Source: JAAFIP01 sp031367325 (GTDB lineage: Bacteria; Pseudomonadota; Gammaproteobacteria; Burkholderiales; Burkholderiaceae_C). Taken from it: a stretch of 64,000 bases of DNA. Position numbers and translations under genes: made by a program. This document shows, one piece after another, positions 53,691-61,468 of the stretch; position 1 is the stretch's first letter; each line of letters opens with the position of its first letter. The notes under the pieces were generated by a model. That model ran no database searches, was not told the DNA's origin, and saw nothing but the letters and a program-made list of their open reading frames with translations. Location of the stretch: assembly GCA_031367325.1 (NCBI GenBank), contig JANLPQ010000097.1:1-64000 (forward strand), read 5' to 3'.

Positions 53691-53766
53691 GGGGTCAGAT
53701 CAAAATTCAGGAAGCTTCTGCACCCGGCGCGACACCAAACCAGAACGAAATCTTGCTCTGACCCTA
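53691..53766. mobile_element. Possible RAYT-type element scar
   Basis: GGGGTCAGATCAAAATTC (53691-53708) faces AAATCTTGCTCTGACCCT (53749-53766). Reverse-complemented, the latter is AGGGTCAGAGCAAGATTT, so the two form an imperfect inverted pair. Sequences of this type flank REP-associated tyrosine transposase genes in many proteobacteria, as I recall. Only about 40 bp lie between, with no transposase, so this would be an empty or deleted site. Confidence 0.45.
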
Positions 53767-53792
53767 ATTGCGCTTCTGACCCTAATTGCGCT
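53757..53792 (+). repeat. 18-bp tandem repeat
   Basis: TCTGACCCTAATTGCGCT occurs twice in exact tandem (53757-53774 and 53775-53792). The first unit forms the right end of the inverted pair described for the RAYT-like scar. Confidence 0.8.
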
Positions 53793-54002
53793 TGACCGAA
53801 GCGCGGGCTGCTGAAAAAACGCTGATCGCAACAACCTCATCACAGAAGCGCGGGCTGTTTAAGCCACGCAAAGAACAATGTGACGAGTCGGGTCCGGCTC
53901 GAGTCCAGCTCCCCGACGCGCACGCACAGACAAGCGACAAATCAAACCGGTGCGTACGCCAAGCCAAGCAACCAGCTCCCGACGCGCGTACAAATCAAAT
54001 AA

Positions 54003-54527
54003 TCAGCTAACCGGCGAGGCAAAAGGAACCAGCGTTTTGTACATTACCAGCGCATCCACATAGCCAAGTTGTTGGTGTTTAAAAGCACCCGGCAGTGTGC
54101 CGACTACGTCGTAGCCTAGCTTTTGCCATAGGCGCACGGCGCGTGTATTGGTGGCCACCACCAAGTTGAACTGCATGGCGCGAAAACCCATGGCCACGGC
54201 TTGTAATTGCGAATGTTCACACATCTGCGATGCGATGCCTTGGCCCTGGGCCGCGTGCGCCACTACGTAGCCGCAGTTGCACACATGCGCGCCTTGGCCC
54301 GTTTGGTTGGCTTTGACAAAGTAGGTGCCCAGCACATCGCCTGTTGCAGAGCAAGCCACAAAGGTGGCGGCGGCCAGGTCAATCCAGGCCGCACGAATCT
54401 GTGCCTCGGTACTGTCGGGTGCAAAAGAGTAAGTGTCGCCCGTTAAAAAAGTAGTATGCAACAAGGCCCACACTGCGGGCCAATCGGCAGCATTAAACGG
54501 ACGAATGTGGGCAGCTTGGGCAGGCAT
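54003..54527 (-). CDS. GNAT-family N-acetyltransferase
   Basis: 174 residues. The acetyl-CoA-binding motif is in GYVVAHAAQGQGIASQMCEHS, with IRPFNAADWPAVWALLH at the N-terminus and the closing strand ATNTRAVRLWQKLGYDVVGTLPGAF. Substrate unknown. Confidence 0.87.
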   Translation of the reverse strand: MPAQAAHIRPFNAADWPAVWALLHTTFLTGDTYSFAPDSTEAQIRAAWIDLAAATFVACSATGDVLGTYFVKANQTGQGAHVCNCGYVVAHAAQGQGIASQMCEHSQLQAVAMGFRAMQFNLVVATNTRAVRLWQKLGYDVVGTLPGAFKHQQLGYVDALVMYKTLVPFASPVS

Positions 54528-54658
54528 GGTTTGGGTAGATTTCTAAAAGTTAGGCTAGTACATTCACCATAGCCTACGAACATGCAAGAGCTTGGTGTAA
54601 GCAGCGCTATTGCGCAGGGCATAAAACTTGCTATGCTGTGGCTAGGAGATAAGAGTTT

Positions 54659-56101
54659 ATGGCAAGTCCCCATCGATACGACGAAATGCACGCAACGTCC
54701 ACCACCGTGCGGCCGCACTACCAAAGCTACGATGCGTGGCTGGCCAGGCAACCACGCGATGTGATGCGATCGCGCAGGGACGAAGCTGAGGTGATATTTC
54801 GCCGCGTGGGTATTACTTTTGCGGTGTATGGCGATAAAGACGAGCAGGGTGCAGGTACGGAGCGCTTGATCCCGTTTGACTTGATTCCGCGCATCATCCC
54901 TGCCCACGAATGGGCTAGCATGGAGCGTGGGCTGGTGCAGCGTGTCACCGCGCTCAACCGTTTTGTGCACGATGTGTACCACGACCAAGAGATTATCAAG
55001 GCCGGCATCGTTCCTGCAGATCAGGTCATGCACAACGCGCAGTTTCGCCCCGAGATGGTGGGGGTAGACGTGCCGCATGGCATTTACAGCCACATCGCAG
55101 GTATCGACATCGTGCGTGCCCCCGACGCGCAGGGCAACGGCGAATACTACGTGCTAGAAGACAACCTGCGTGTACCCAGTGGTGTGAGCTACATGCTAGA
55201 AAACCGCAAAATGATGATGCGCTTGTTTCCTGATTTATTTGCGGGCAACAAAGTAGCGCCCGTAGCACATTACCCCGACTTGCTGCTGGAAACTTTGCGT
55301 GCAGTGTCGCCCGATTCGTCAGCTGATCCTACCGTTGTGGTGCTTACTCCTGGCATGCTTAACAGCGCGTATTTTGAGCACGCGTTTTTAGCCCAACAAA
55401 TGGGCGTAGAGCTGGTAGAGGGCCAAGACCTTTTTGTCAAAGACAGCTTTGTCTACATGCGCACTACACGCGGGCCACAGCGGGTTGATGTGATTTACCG
55501 CCGCCTAGATGATGATTTTTTAGATCCTTCAGTACATCGCCCCAACAGCAATTTGGGCTGTAAAGGCTTGCTAGAGGCCTACAAAGCGGGCCACGTGACT
55601 ATCTGCAACGCACCAGGTACGGGCGTGGCTGATGACAAGTCCATCTACCCTTATGTGCCCAAGATGATCGAGTTTTACTTGGGTGAAAAACCTATCTTAA
55701 ACAACGTGCCTACTTATCTATGCCGCAACCAAAATGACTTGCAGTACACACTAGACCATCTTAAAGACCTGGTAGTCAAAGAAGTACACGGCGCAGGCGG
55801 CTACGGCATGTTGGTAGGGCCTGCGGCCACAGCCAAAGAGATTGAAAATTTTCGTAGTGCGCTGCTAGCCAACCCTAGTAACTACATTGCCCAGCCTACG
55901 CTGTCGCTTAGCACATGCCCAACATTTGTTGACAGCGGCATTGCCCCCCGTCACATCGACTTGCGGCCTTTTGTTTTGAGCGGCAAAACAGTGCAAATGG
56001 TGCCCGGCGGCCTGACACGTGTGGCCCTTAAAGACGGCTCGCTGGTGGTTAACTCGTCACAAGGCGGCGGTACCAAAGACACTTGGATTATGGAAAGCTG
56101 A
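54659..56101 (+). CDS. Circularly permuted ATP-grasp protein
   Basis: 480 residues. Contains DEAEVIFRRVGITFAVYG, the conserved YVLEDNLRVPSGVSYMLENR and the C-terminal ATP-grasp part LVVKEVHGAGGYGMLVGP. This family (DUF404/DUF407, circularly permuted ATP-grasp) is paired with alpha-E proteins across bacteria and has been proposed from comparative genomics to make an unknown peptide or amide bond. AGGAG precedes the ATG. Followed by the alpha-E gene after 87 bp. Confidence 0.92.
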   Translation: MASPHRYDEMHATSTTVRPHYQSYDAWLARQPRDVMRSRRDEAEVIFRRVGITFAVYGDKDEQGAGTERLIPFDLIPRIIPAHEWASMERGLVQRVTALNRFVHDVYHDQEIIKAGIVPADQVMHNAQFRPEMVGVDVPHGIYSHIAGIDIVRAPDAQGNGEYYVLEDNLRVPSGVSYMLENRKMMMRLFPDLFAGNKVAPVAHYPDLLLETLRAVSPDSSADPTVVVLTPGMLNSAYFEHAFLAQQMGVELVEGQDLFVKDSFVYMRTTRGPQRVDVIYRRLDDDFLDPSVHRPNSNLGCKGLLEAYKAGHVTICNAPGTGVADDKSIYPYVPKMIEFYLGEKPILNNVPTYLCRNQNDLQYTLDHLKDLVVKEVHGAGGYGMLVGPAATAKEIENFRSALLANPSNYIAQPTLSLSTCPTFVDSGIAPRHIDLRPFVLSGKTVQMVPGGLTRVALKDGSLVVNSSQGGGTKDTWIMES

Positions 56102-56188
56102 AAACCACGATTTATTAGACCGGTAAAGATTGATCTGGTATCTTTTGAGTGTGGTCAATTTACAAAAATTACTTTTAAGGGTTGCTAC

Positions 56189-57166
56189 ATGCTTTCTAGA
56201 ACCGCTGACCATTTATTTTGGATGTCTCGTTACACCGAACGCGCAGAAAACACTGCACGTATGCTGGACATTAATTACCAAACCTCTTTGTTGCCGCAAA
56301 CCGCTGCAGAGGCCAAAGTGGGCTGGGAGGGGGTGCTGTCCATCAGCGAACTCTTGCCGCTGTACCACACATGGCACAAGACTTTTAAAGCCAGCGAGGT
56401 GATGGAGTTCATGGTCAAAGACGAGATGAATCCCTCGTCGATTGTCAGCTGCATTAAATCAGCCCGCGAGAACGCACGCGCTGTGCGCGGCACACTCACT
56501 ACTGAGGTATGGGAGACACAAAACCAAACTTGGCTCGAAGTAAACCGCATGCTCAAAGCAGGCGAGTTTGAAGAAGACCCGGCCAAGTTTTTTGAATGGG
56601 TTAAGTTTCGCAGTCACTTAAGTCGTGGCGTCACTGTGGGCACTATGCTGATGGATGAGGCGCTGCACTTTATGCGCTTGGGTACATTTTTAGAGCGTGC
56701 CGACAATACCGCCAGACTGGTGGATGTGAAGTTTCACGCGATTGAGTCTGATTTTTATGGCGACTTGCCAGAAAAAAATCAGGAGCATGATTTCTACCAT
56801 TGGAGCGCTATTTTGCGCAGTGTCAGCGGCTTTGAAATTTACCGCAAGGTGTACCGCAACGTGATCAAACCCGAGCGCGTGGCCGAGCTGTTGATCTTGC
56901 GCGCTGACATGCCGCGCTCGCTGCATGCCAGCCTGAATGCTGTGGTTGAAAACCTGAGCCTGGTAGCCAACGACCAGTCGCTGGAAACGCAGCGTGTAGC
57001 GGGTAAGCTGCGTGCCGAGCTGCAGTATGGCCGCATCGACGAAATTTTGGCTACAGGTTTGCATGCTTACTTAACGCAGTTTCTAGACCGCGTGAATGCA
57101 CTAGGCGCGCGTATCAGCCGGGATTTTTTAGTGCCAGCGAGCGCTCAGAACGAGATTTACCTGTAG
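56189..57166 (+). CDS. Alpha-E domain protein
   Basis: 325 residues, almost entirely helical. Starts MLSRTADHLFWMSRYTERAEN, the signature of the alpha-E family. Helical segments repeat (LGTFLERADNTARLVDVKF resembles the N-terminal one). Partner of the upstream ATP-grasp protein; activity unknown. The LysR gene follows after two bases. Confidence 0.92.
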   Translation: MLSRTADHLFWMSRYTERAENTARMLDINYQTSLLPQTAAEAKVGWEGVLSISELLPLYHTWHKTFKASEVMEFMVKDEMNPSSIVSCIKSARENARAVRGTLTTEVWETQNQTWLEVNRMLKAGEFEEDPAKFFEWVKFRSHLSRGVTVGTMLMDEALHFMRLGTFLERADNTARLVDVKFHAIESDFYGDLPEKNQEHDFYHWSAILRSVSGFEIYRKVYRNVIKPERVAELLILRADMPRSLHASLNAVVENLSLVANDQSLETQRVAGKLRAELQYGRIDEILATGLHAYLTQFLDRVNALGARISRDFLVPASAQNEIYL

Positions 57167-57168
57167 CC

Positions 57169-58074
57169 ATGCGCTTAAGACACATCGAAGTTTTCAATGC
57201 CATCATGTTGACAGGCAGTGTCAGCTCGGCTGCGCGTTTGATTAATGTGACGCAGCCAGCAGTTAGTCGCATATTGGCGCATGCCGAGTTGCAGCTTGGT
57301 TTTGCATTGTTTCAGCGGAGCAAGGGGCGACTCACGCCGACCATAGAGGCGCAAACCTTGTACCCGCATATTGAGCGGCTTTTTGCCCAACTAGACGAGG
57401 TGCAGCGCTTGGCGAGTAACCTGAAAATGGGGCGCAGCGAGGGCAAGCTACATATCCTTAGTGTATTGGCTTTGAGTTATGAGATCTTGCCGCGTGCCCT
57501 GAAAAACTTTCGCAAGCAGCACCCCCATGTGGCCGTGACGATTGATTCGCTGCACTCACCGCAAATTGTTTCGGCACTGGTGTTGCAAGACGCGGACTTG
57601 GGCTTTGTCTTTAGCGCTATCGCCCACCCTTCGCTGGAGCAACAGCACTTGGCCGACAGCCGCATGGTATGTGTCGCGCCCAAAGGTTTGCTGCCCCCCA
57701 AACTGGTCAAGAAAGGTGCCGTGTCGTTGGTTGATTTGGAGAAAACGCCTGTCATTAGCTTGGACGTGCGCGACCCGGTAGGCACCAGCTTGAGCCAAGC
57801 CTGCCGCGAAGCTGGTGTGGGCCTGCAGTCGATGATTACGGTGCAGACGTATCACTCTGCATTGGCGCTGGCCCACCATGGGCTGGCAGTGGCACTGATT
57901 GACGGTTGCACCGCAGTGTCGGCTGACCGCAGCAAGGTCGATGTTTTGCAGCTGGAGCCGCAAATAGCCGTGCCCGTAAAATCGCTGCGCCCTATTGACC
58001 GCCCCAACTCGCTGCTCGCCAGTGCCATGACGCACTGCATGCAGCAAGCCGTGCAAGAGGCGCTGGGGCACTAG
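57169..58074 (+). CDS. LysR-family transcriptional regulator
   Basis: 301 residues. N-terminal helix-turn-helix (LRHIEVFNAIMLTGSVSSAARLINVTQPAVSRI split around residues 3-36) and a periplasmic-binding-protein-like effector domain. The effector part resembles the OccR/NocR group that senses amino acids and opines. Only two bases follow the alpha-E stop, suggesting shared transcription; its 3' end faces dadA (two bases between stops). It is the likely regulator of the dadA/amino-acid-binding divergent promoter. Confidence 0.87.
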   Translation: MRLRHIEVFNAIMLTGSVSSAARLINVTQPAVSRILAHAELQLGFALFQRSKGRLTPTIEAQTLYPHIERLFAQLDEVQRLASNLKMGRSEGKLHILSVLALSYEILPRALKNFRKQHPHVAVTIDSLHSPQIVSALVLQDADLGFVFSAIAHPSLEQQHLADSRMVCVAPKGLLPPKLVKKGAVSLVDLEKTPVISLDVRDPVGTSLSQACREAGVGLQSMITVQTYHSALALAHHGLAVALIDGCTAVSADRSKVDVLQLEPQIAVPVKSLRPIDRPNSLLASAMTHCMQQAVQEALGH

Positions 58075-58076
58075 AT

Positions 58077-59345
58077 TCATACCAGCGCGCTCTCTGAGCG
58101 TGGGTTAACGTTGCAGGTTACTAAGCTGGACGCAGTAGTGATCAGCTGTTGCACTAAGCGCTGCGCCGTACCAAAAGCCAATGTTAAACCCAGTGCACCA
58201 TGGCCTACGTTCATGTGCAAATTACGGGGCCCTCCACGCTGCACACCCACGATAGGTAAGCCTGTAGGTGTTGCAGGGCGCAGGCCTGCCCAAGGCTGCG
58301 TTACGGCGCAACTAGCCAATGAAGGAAATAGATCCGCGGTACTGCGTCGCAGGCTGCTTATAGCGGCCGGCGACACTGCCAGGTTGTGGCCCACCAGCTC
58401 GGCCATGCCCGCCACGCGCAGGCGCTGGTCTAGGCGAGCATAGACCACTTTGCGTGCAATATCGGTGATGCTGACGGTAGGCGCGTGTTGTGCAGCGTCC
58501 GCTACATCCAGCGTGATGCTGTAGCCTTTGATGGGGTACACCGGCAGACGTAGCCCCACATTGCGCGCCAATGCTACGCTGGCGCACACTAATGCCATCA
58601 CGTAATGGTCTGCTTCAATATCGCCCACCGCAGTACGCGCTGCCACGATGCAGTCACCACGCTGGTGCAAATTGTGTATGTCAGCCCCCAAGACAAAACG
58701 CACACCCTGCGTACGCAGTACACGGGCCAGCTCTTGGCACAGTTTGAGGCAATCTACAGCACATTCAGAAGGGGTGTAAATAGCCCCTGCGATACGGTGG
58801 GTGTAACTGGCAAATGCAGGTTCAATGGCTTGGCACTGCCGGGCCGACACGGCCTGCTGTTGGCTGCCCAACGCGCTTTGCAATGCCATTTGCCGCTGCG
58901 CCGCATCAAAACTGTGCTGGTGTGGATACAGCACCAGCTTGCCTGTGCTGGTGTAGTCGCAGTCTAGCTGCTGGGCTGCCAGCATCGCATCAAAACCCGT
59001 GCGGCTAAGCGCTGCCAGCGCGATTAAATGGACGGTACTGCGTGCTGACGTGGTGCGGTTGCAGGCCCGCAAAAACTCGATACCCCAACGCCACTGCTGT
59101 AGGTCCCATTGCGGGCGCAACTTAAGCGGCGAGTCTGCTGACCACAGCAGCTTGGGCAACTTCGCCCAAAGTGACGCGTCTGCCAGCGGCTGCACATAGC
59201 TGTAACTCAGCTGCCCGCCGTTGCCACCACTGGTGCCTGATCCTGGGCTGGCTTTGTCCACCACAGTCACGTCGCAGCCTTGCTGACGCAGCGTGTAGGC
59301 CGTGGCTAAGCCCACAATTCCGGCACCCAGTACACATACCTTCAT
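58077..59345 (-). CDS. dadA: D-amino-acid dehydrogenase (DadA-like)
   Basis: FAD-dependent dehydrogenase of 422 residues that oxidatively deaminates D-amino acids, passing electrons to the respiratory chain. Starts with the dinucleotide motif VCVLGAGIVGLATAYTLRQQG; GTSGGNGGQLSYSYVQPLAD and the C-terminal GHGALGLTLAFGTAQ follow. ATG at 59345 is preferred: AAGGA lies six bases upstream and the protein begins like its relatives. A frame from 59411 adds 22 unsupported residues. Confidence 0.9.
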   Translation of the reverse strand: MKVCVLGAGIVGLATAYTLRQQGCDVTVVDKASPGSGTSGGNGGQLSYSYVQPLADASLWAKLPKLLWSADSPLKLRPQWDLQQWRWGIEFLRACNRTTSARSTVHLIALAALSRTGFDAMLAAQQLDCDYTSTGKLVLYPHQHSFDAAQRQMALQSALGSQQQAVSARQCQAIEPAFASYTHRIAGAIYTPSECAVDCLKLCQELARVLRTQGVRFVLGADIHNLHQRGDCIVAARTAVGDIEADHYVMALVCASVALARNVGLRLPVYPIKGYSITLDVADAAQHAPTVSITDIARKVVYARLDQRLRVAGMAELVGHNLAVSPAAISSLRRSTADLFPSLASCAVTQPWAGLRPATPTGLPIVGVQRGGPRNLHMNVGHGALGLTLAFGTAQRLVQQLITTASSLVTCNVNPRSESALV

Positions 59346-59425
59346 CGCAAATTCCTTGTCATACCGTGCACTGTAGAAAGGTGGCGTGTTTTTGCACAAT
59401 GCCAATGGCACTAGTGACCATGTTG

Positions 59426-59511
59426 AAAAGTTATGGCATGTTGTCTAGCCCGCACTGAGTGATCTAAAACCGCGCTAATCCTAGGGTAATTGCTAAAGAG
59501 CCATAACTTTT
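59426..59511. promoter_or_regulatory. Inverted repeat in the dadA / amino-acid-binding divergent region
   Basis: AAAAGTTATGGC (59426-59437) and GCCATAACTTTT (59500-59511) are perfect 12-bp inverted copies 62 bp apart, between dadA (start 59345) and the binding-protein gene (start 59615). Spaced repeats of this kind are compatible with looped regulator sites; the neighbouring LysR protein is the obvious candidate. This is inference. Confidence 0.5.
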
Positions 59512-59614
59512 AGTCATGCACCTAGGGTTAAATGGAATTGTTCAACTCCGCTTGGGCTTTCTACACTACACAGGTATTCTCTTTCAACATGTAAATTTTC
59601 AAATAGGACTCGGT

Positions 59615-60505
59615 ATGAAACTCAATCGTTTGGCTTTGGCAGCTATGGTGTTAACGGGTCTAGTAGCAGCGTCTGCAGCGCACGCAGATACGCTTAAGAA
59701 AATTACCGACAGCGGCAAGATGACCGTAGCCTACCGTGAGTCGTCGGTGCCGTTCAGTTATTTGGCGGGTGGCAGTACAGCGGTCGGCTTTTCGGCTGAT
59801 GTGACTAATGCGGTGGTAGACGCAGTAAAAAAACGCTTAAATAATCCCAACATCAAGGTTGAGTTTCAAGCCGTGACATCACAAAACCGTATTCCTTTGC
59901 TGCAAAACGGCACGATTGACCTAGAGTGCGGATCAACCACCAACAACAGCACGCGCGGCAAAGATGTGCAGTTTGCGATCAACCATTTCTATACGGGTAC
60001 GCGTCTTCTAGCCAAAAAATCATCGGGTATTAAAAACTACGCTGACTTAGCCAAGAAAACAGTGGCCAGCACCACTGGTACCACCAACGCGCAGGTTATT
60101 CGCAAGTACAACGCCGATAACAACTTGGGCATGGACATCGTATTGGGCAAAGACCACGATGACTCAGTACTGATGGTAGACGGCGGTCGCGCGGTAGCGT
60201 TTGCGATGGATGATATTTTGTTGTTTGGTTTAAAGGGCAACGCCAAGAACCCCGCTGATTGGGAGGTGGTAGGCGATTCGTTGCAAGTAGAGCCTTACGC
60301 CTGCATGATGCGCAAAGATGACCCGAAATTTCAAGAGTTGGTCAACGGTGTGATCGGCGGCATGATGAAATCGGGTGAGTTTGACAAGCTCTACACCAAG
60401 TGGTTTATGTCACCCATTCCCCCCAAAGGCCAGAACCTGAGCTTGCCGATGAGCAAAGAGCTGCGTGACAACCTGAAAGCTGCTAGCGACAAGCCTGCGC
60501 TGTAA
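59615..60505 (+). CDS. Amino-acid ABC transporter periplasmic binding protein (GltI-like)
   Basis: 296 residues. Signal peptide cleaved after AHA (residue about 23). Mature part: SGKMTVAYRESSVPFSYLAGG, IPLLQNGTIDLECGSTTNNSTRG and FEWxxP-type ending PPKGQNLSLPMSKELRDNLKA; typical of glutamate/aspartate-binding proteins. No permease or ATPase gene follows; the next gene is a racemase. Either shares another transporter's membrane part or its partners lie elsewhere. Confidence 0.9.
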   Translation: MKLNRLALAAMVLTGLVAASAAHADTLKKITDSGKMTVAYRESSVPFSYLAGGSTAVGFSADVTNAVVDAVKKRLNNPNIKVEFQAVTSQNRIPLLQNGTIDLECGSTTNNSTRGKDVQFAINHFYTGTRLLAKKSSGIKNYADLAKKTVASTTGTTNAQVIRKYNADNNLGMDIVLGKDHDDSVLMVDGGRAVAFAMDDILLFGLKGNAKNPADWEVVGDSLQVEPYACMMRKDDPKFQELVNGVIGGMMKSGEFDKLYTKWFMSPIPPKGQNLSLPMSKELRDNLKAASDKPAL

Positions 60506-60509
60506 CACC

Positions 60510-61235
60510 ATGCATGTAGTGGGTATTTTGGGCGGCATGGGCCCTGCCGCTGGGGCCGATTTTGTCCGCTTGTTTGTGCAAGCGTGTACGCAGCACATGC
60601 AGTGCAGCGGCCAAGCGGTAATAGACCAAAGCTTTCCAGAGCATTGGCTAGCCCAAGTGCCAGTGCCTGACCGCAGCCACGCGTTAGAAGATGTGCACAG
60701 CGGCGCGCACCAGCCGCTAGAACCTATGCTGCAGGCGCTGGGGCGCTTAGCCGCCTTGGGTGTACGCAGTGTGGCTATAGCCTGTAACACAGCGCATGCA
60801 TGGCACGCACCGCTACAGGCACGGTTTCCGCAGATAGAAGTGCTGCACATGGCGCGCGAGGTAGCTATACACTTAGCCGTGCAGGGCGTGCGCGAGGCAG
60901 TGCTGATGGCCACGCAAGGCACGTATCGCGCAGGTGTGTACGAGAAGGCGTTGCAAGATGCGGGTGTGCATTGCCACACCCCCACACTAGCAGAACGTGC
61001 GCGCATCATGCATGGCATTTACAACGGCGTGAAAGCTGGGCAGATGCCGTTAGCTGCACAGTGCTTCAGCGACGTAGCCATTAGCTTGCTGCAGCGCCAT
61101 GGTGATGTGCCTTTGGTGCTGGGCTGCACCGAGATACCACTGGGCTTGCAAGGTGTGCCAAACCTTGCGAATTATCGGCTGGTGGATGCTGCGCAGGTGT
61201 TGGCTGAGGCTTTGGCGGTGCGGGCTTATGTTTAA
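60510..61235 (+). CDS. Aspartate/glutamate racemase-family protein
   Basis: 241 residues. GILGGMGPAAGADF at the start; the two catalytic Cys are in IACNTAHAWH and LGCTEIPLGL. Acts without cofactor by two-base proton transfer. With dadA and the binding protein it suggests use of D-amino acids, probably acidic ones: import, racemisation and oxidation. Starts four bases after the binding-protein stop. Confidence 0.9.
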   Translation: MHVVGILGGMGPAAGADFVRLFVQACTQHMQCSGQAVIDQSFPEHWLAQVPVPDRSHALEDVHSGAHQPLEPMLQALGRLAALGVRSVAIACNTAHAWHAPLQARFPQIEVLHMAREVAIHLAVQGVREAVLMATQGTYRAGVYEKALQDAGVHCHTPTLAERARIMHGIYNGVKAGQMPLAAQCFSDVAISLLQRHGDVPLVLGCTEIPLGLQGVPNLANYRLVDAAQVLAEALAVRAYV

Positions 61236-61410
61236 ACGTGGCTGGTTTTGTCTTGGATTTATGATTGCCTCGGTACTTCGCGGCCACACAGCACCGCACG
61301 GCATAGGACACACGCCGCAGCAGTGCGTGTACTAGAACAACGAACTCGGTAAGAAGCTAACAAAGCAGGAAAAAGACTTCAAAAGCACTTCAAACCGCAT
61401 TTTTTATAAC

Positions 61411-61464
61411 GAAAACCCCCAGTAACCCAAGTAAATCTTGCTCAAGCAGCTATGTAATAAATAG
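61411..61464 (+). repeat. Full-length dispersed repeat copy
   Basis: GAAAACCCCCAGTAACCCAA, GTAAATCT, exact core TGCTCAAGCAGCTAT, then GTAATAAATAGC. Matches 49360-49413 over about 54 bases. Between the convergent racemase and cyclase/kinase genes; it ends four bases before the latter's stop. Confidence 0.9.
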
Positions 61465-61468
61465 CACG

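Larger units (their letters stand above)
53414..54002. other. 589-bp gene-free region with hairpin and mobile-element-like scars
   Basis: No convincing gene on either strand; short open frames here lack ribosome binding sites and homology I recognise. From left to right it holds: a 73-bp hairpin (53571-53643); a 12-bp perfect palindrome ACTACCGGTAGT (53662-53673); facing sequences GGGGTCAGATCAAAATTC and AAATCTTGCTCTGACCCT; an 18-bp tandem repeat; two direct copies of GAAGCGCGGGCTG; and an imperfect duplication of CCAGCTCC(C)CGACGCGC with ACAAATCAAA. The right third is richer in G and C than its surroundings. Confidence 0.7.

Noticed and set aside
54443..55093. Long minus-strand open frame over the ATP-grasp gene
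   Set aside because: It lies antisense to a strongly conserved gene and has low-complexity, non-homologous sequence.
61310..61330. Hairpin ACACGC/GCGTGT after the racemase gene as terminator
   Set aside because: Six-base stem with a nine-base loop and no T-tract; too weak to call.
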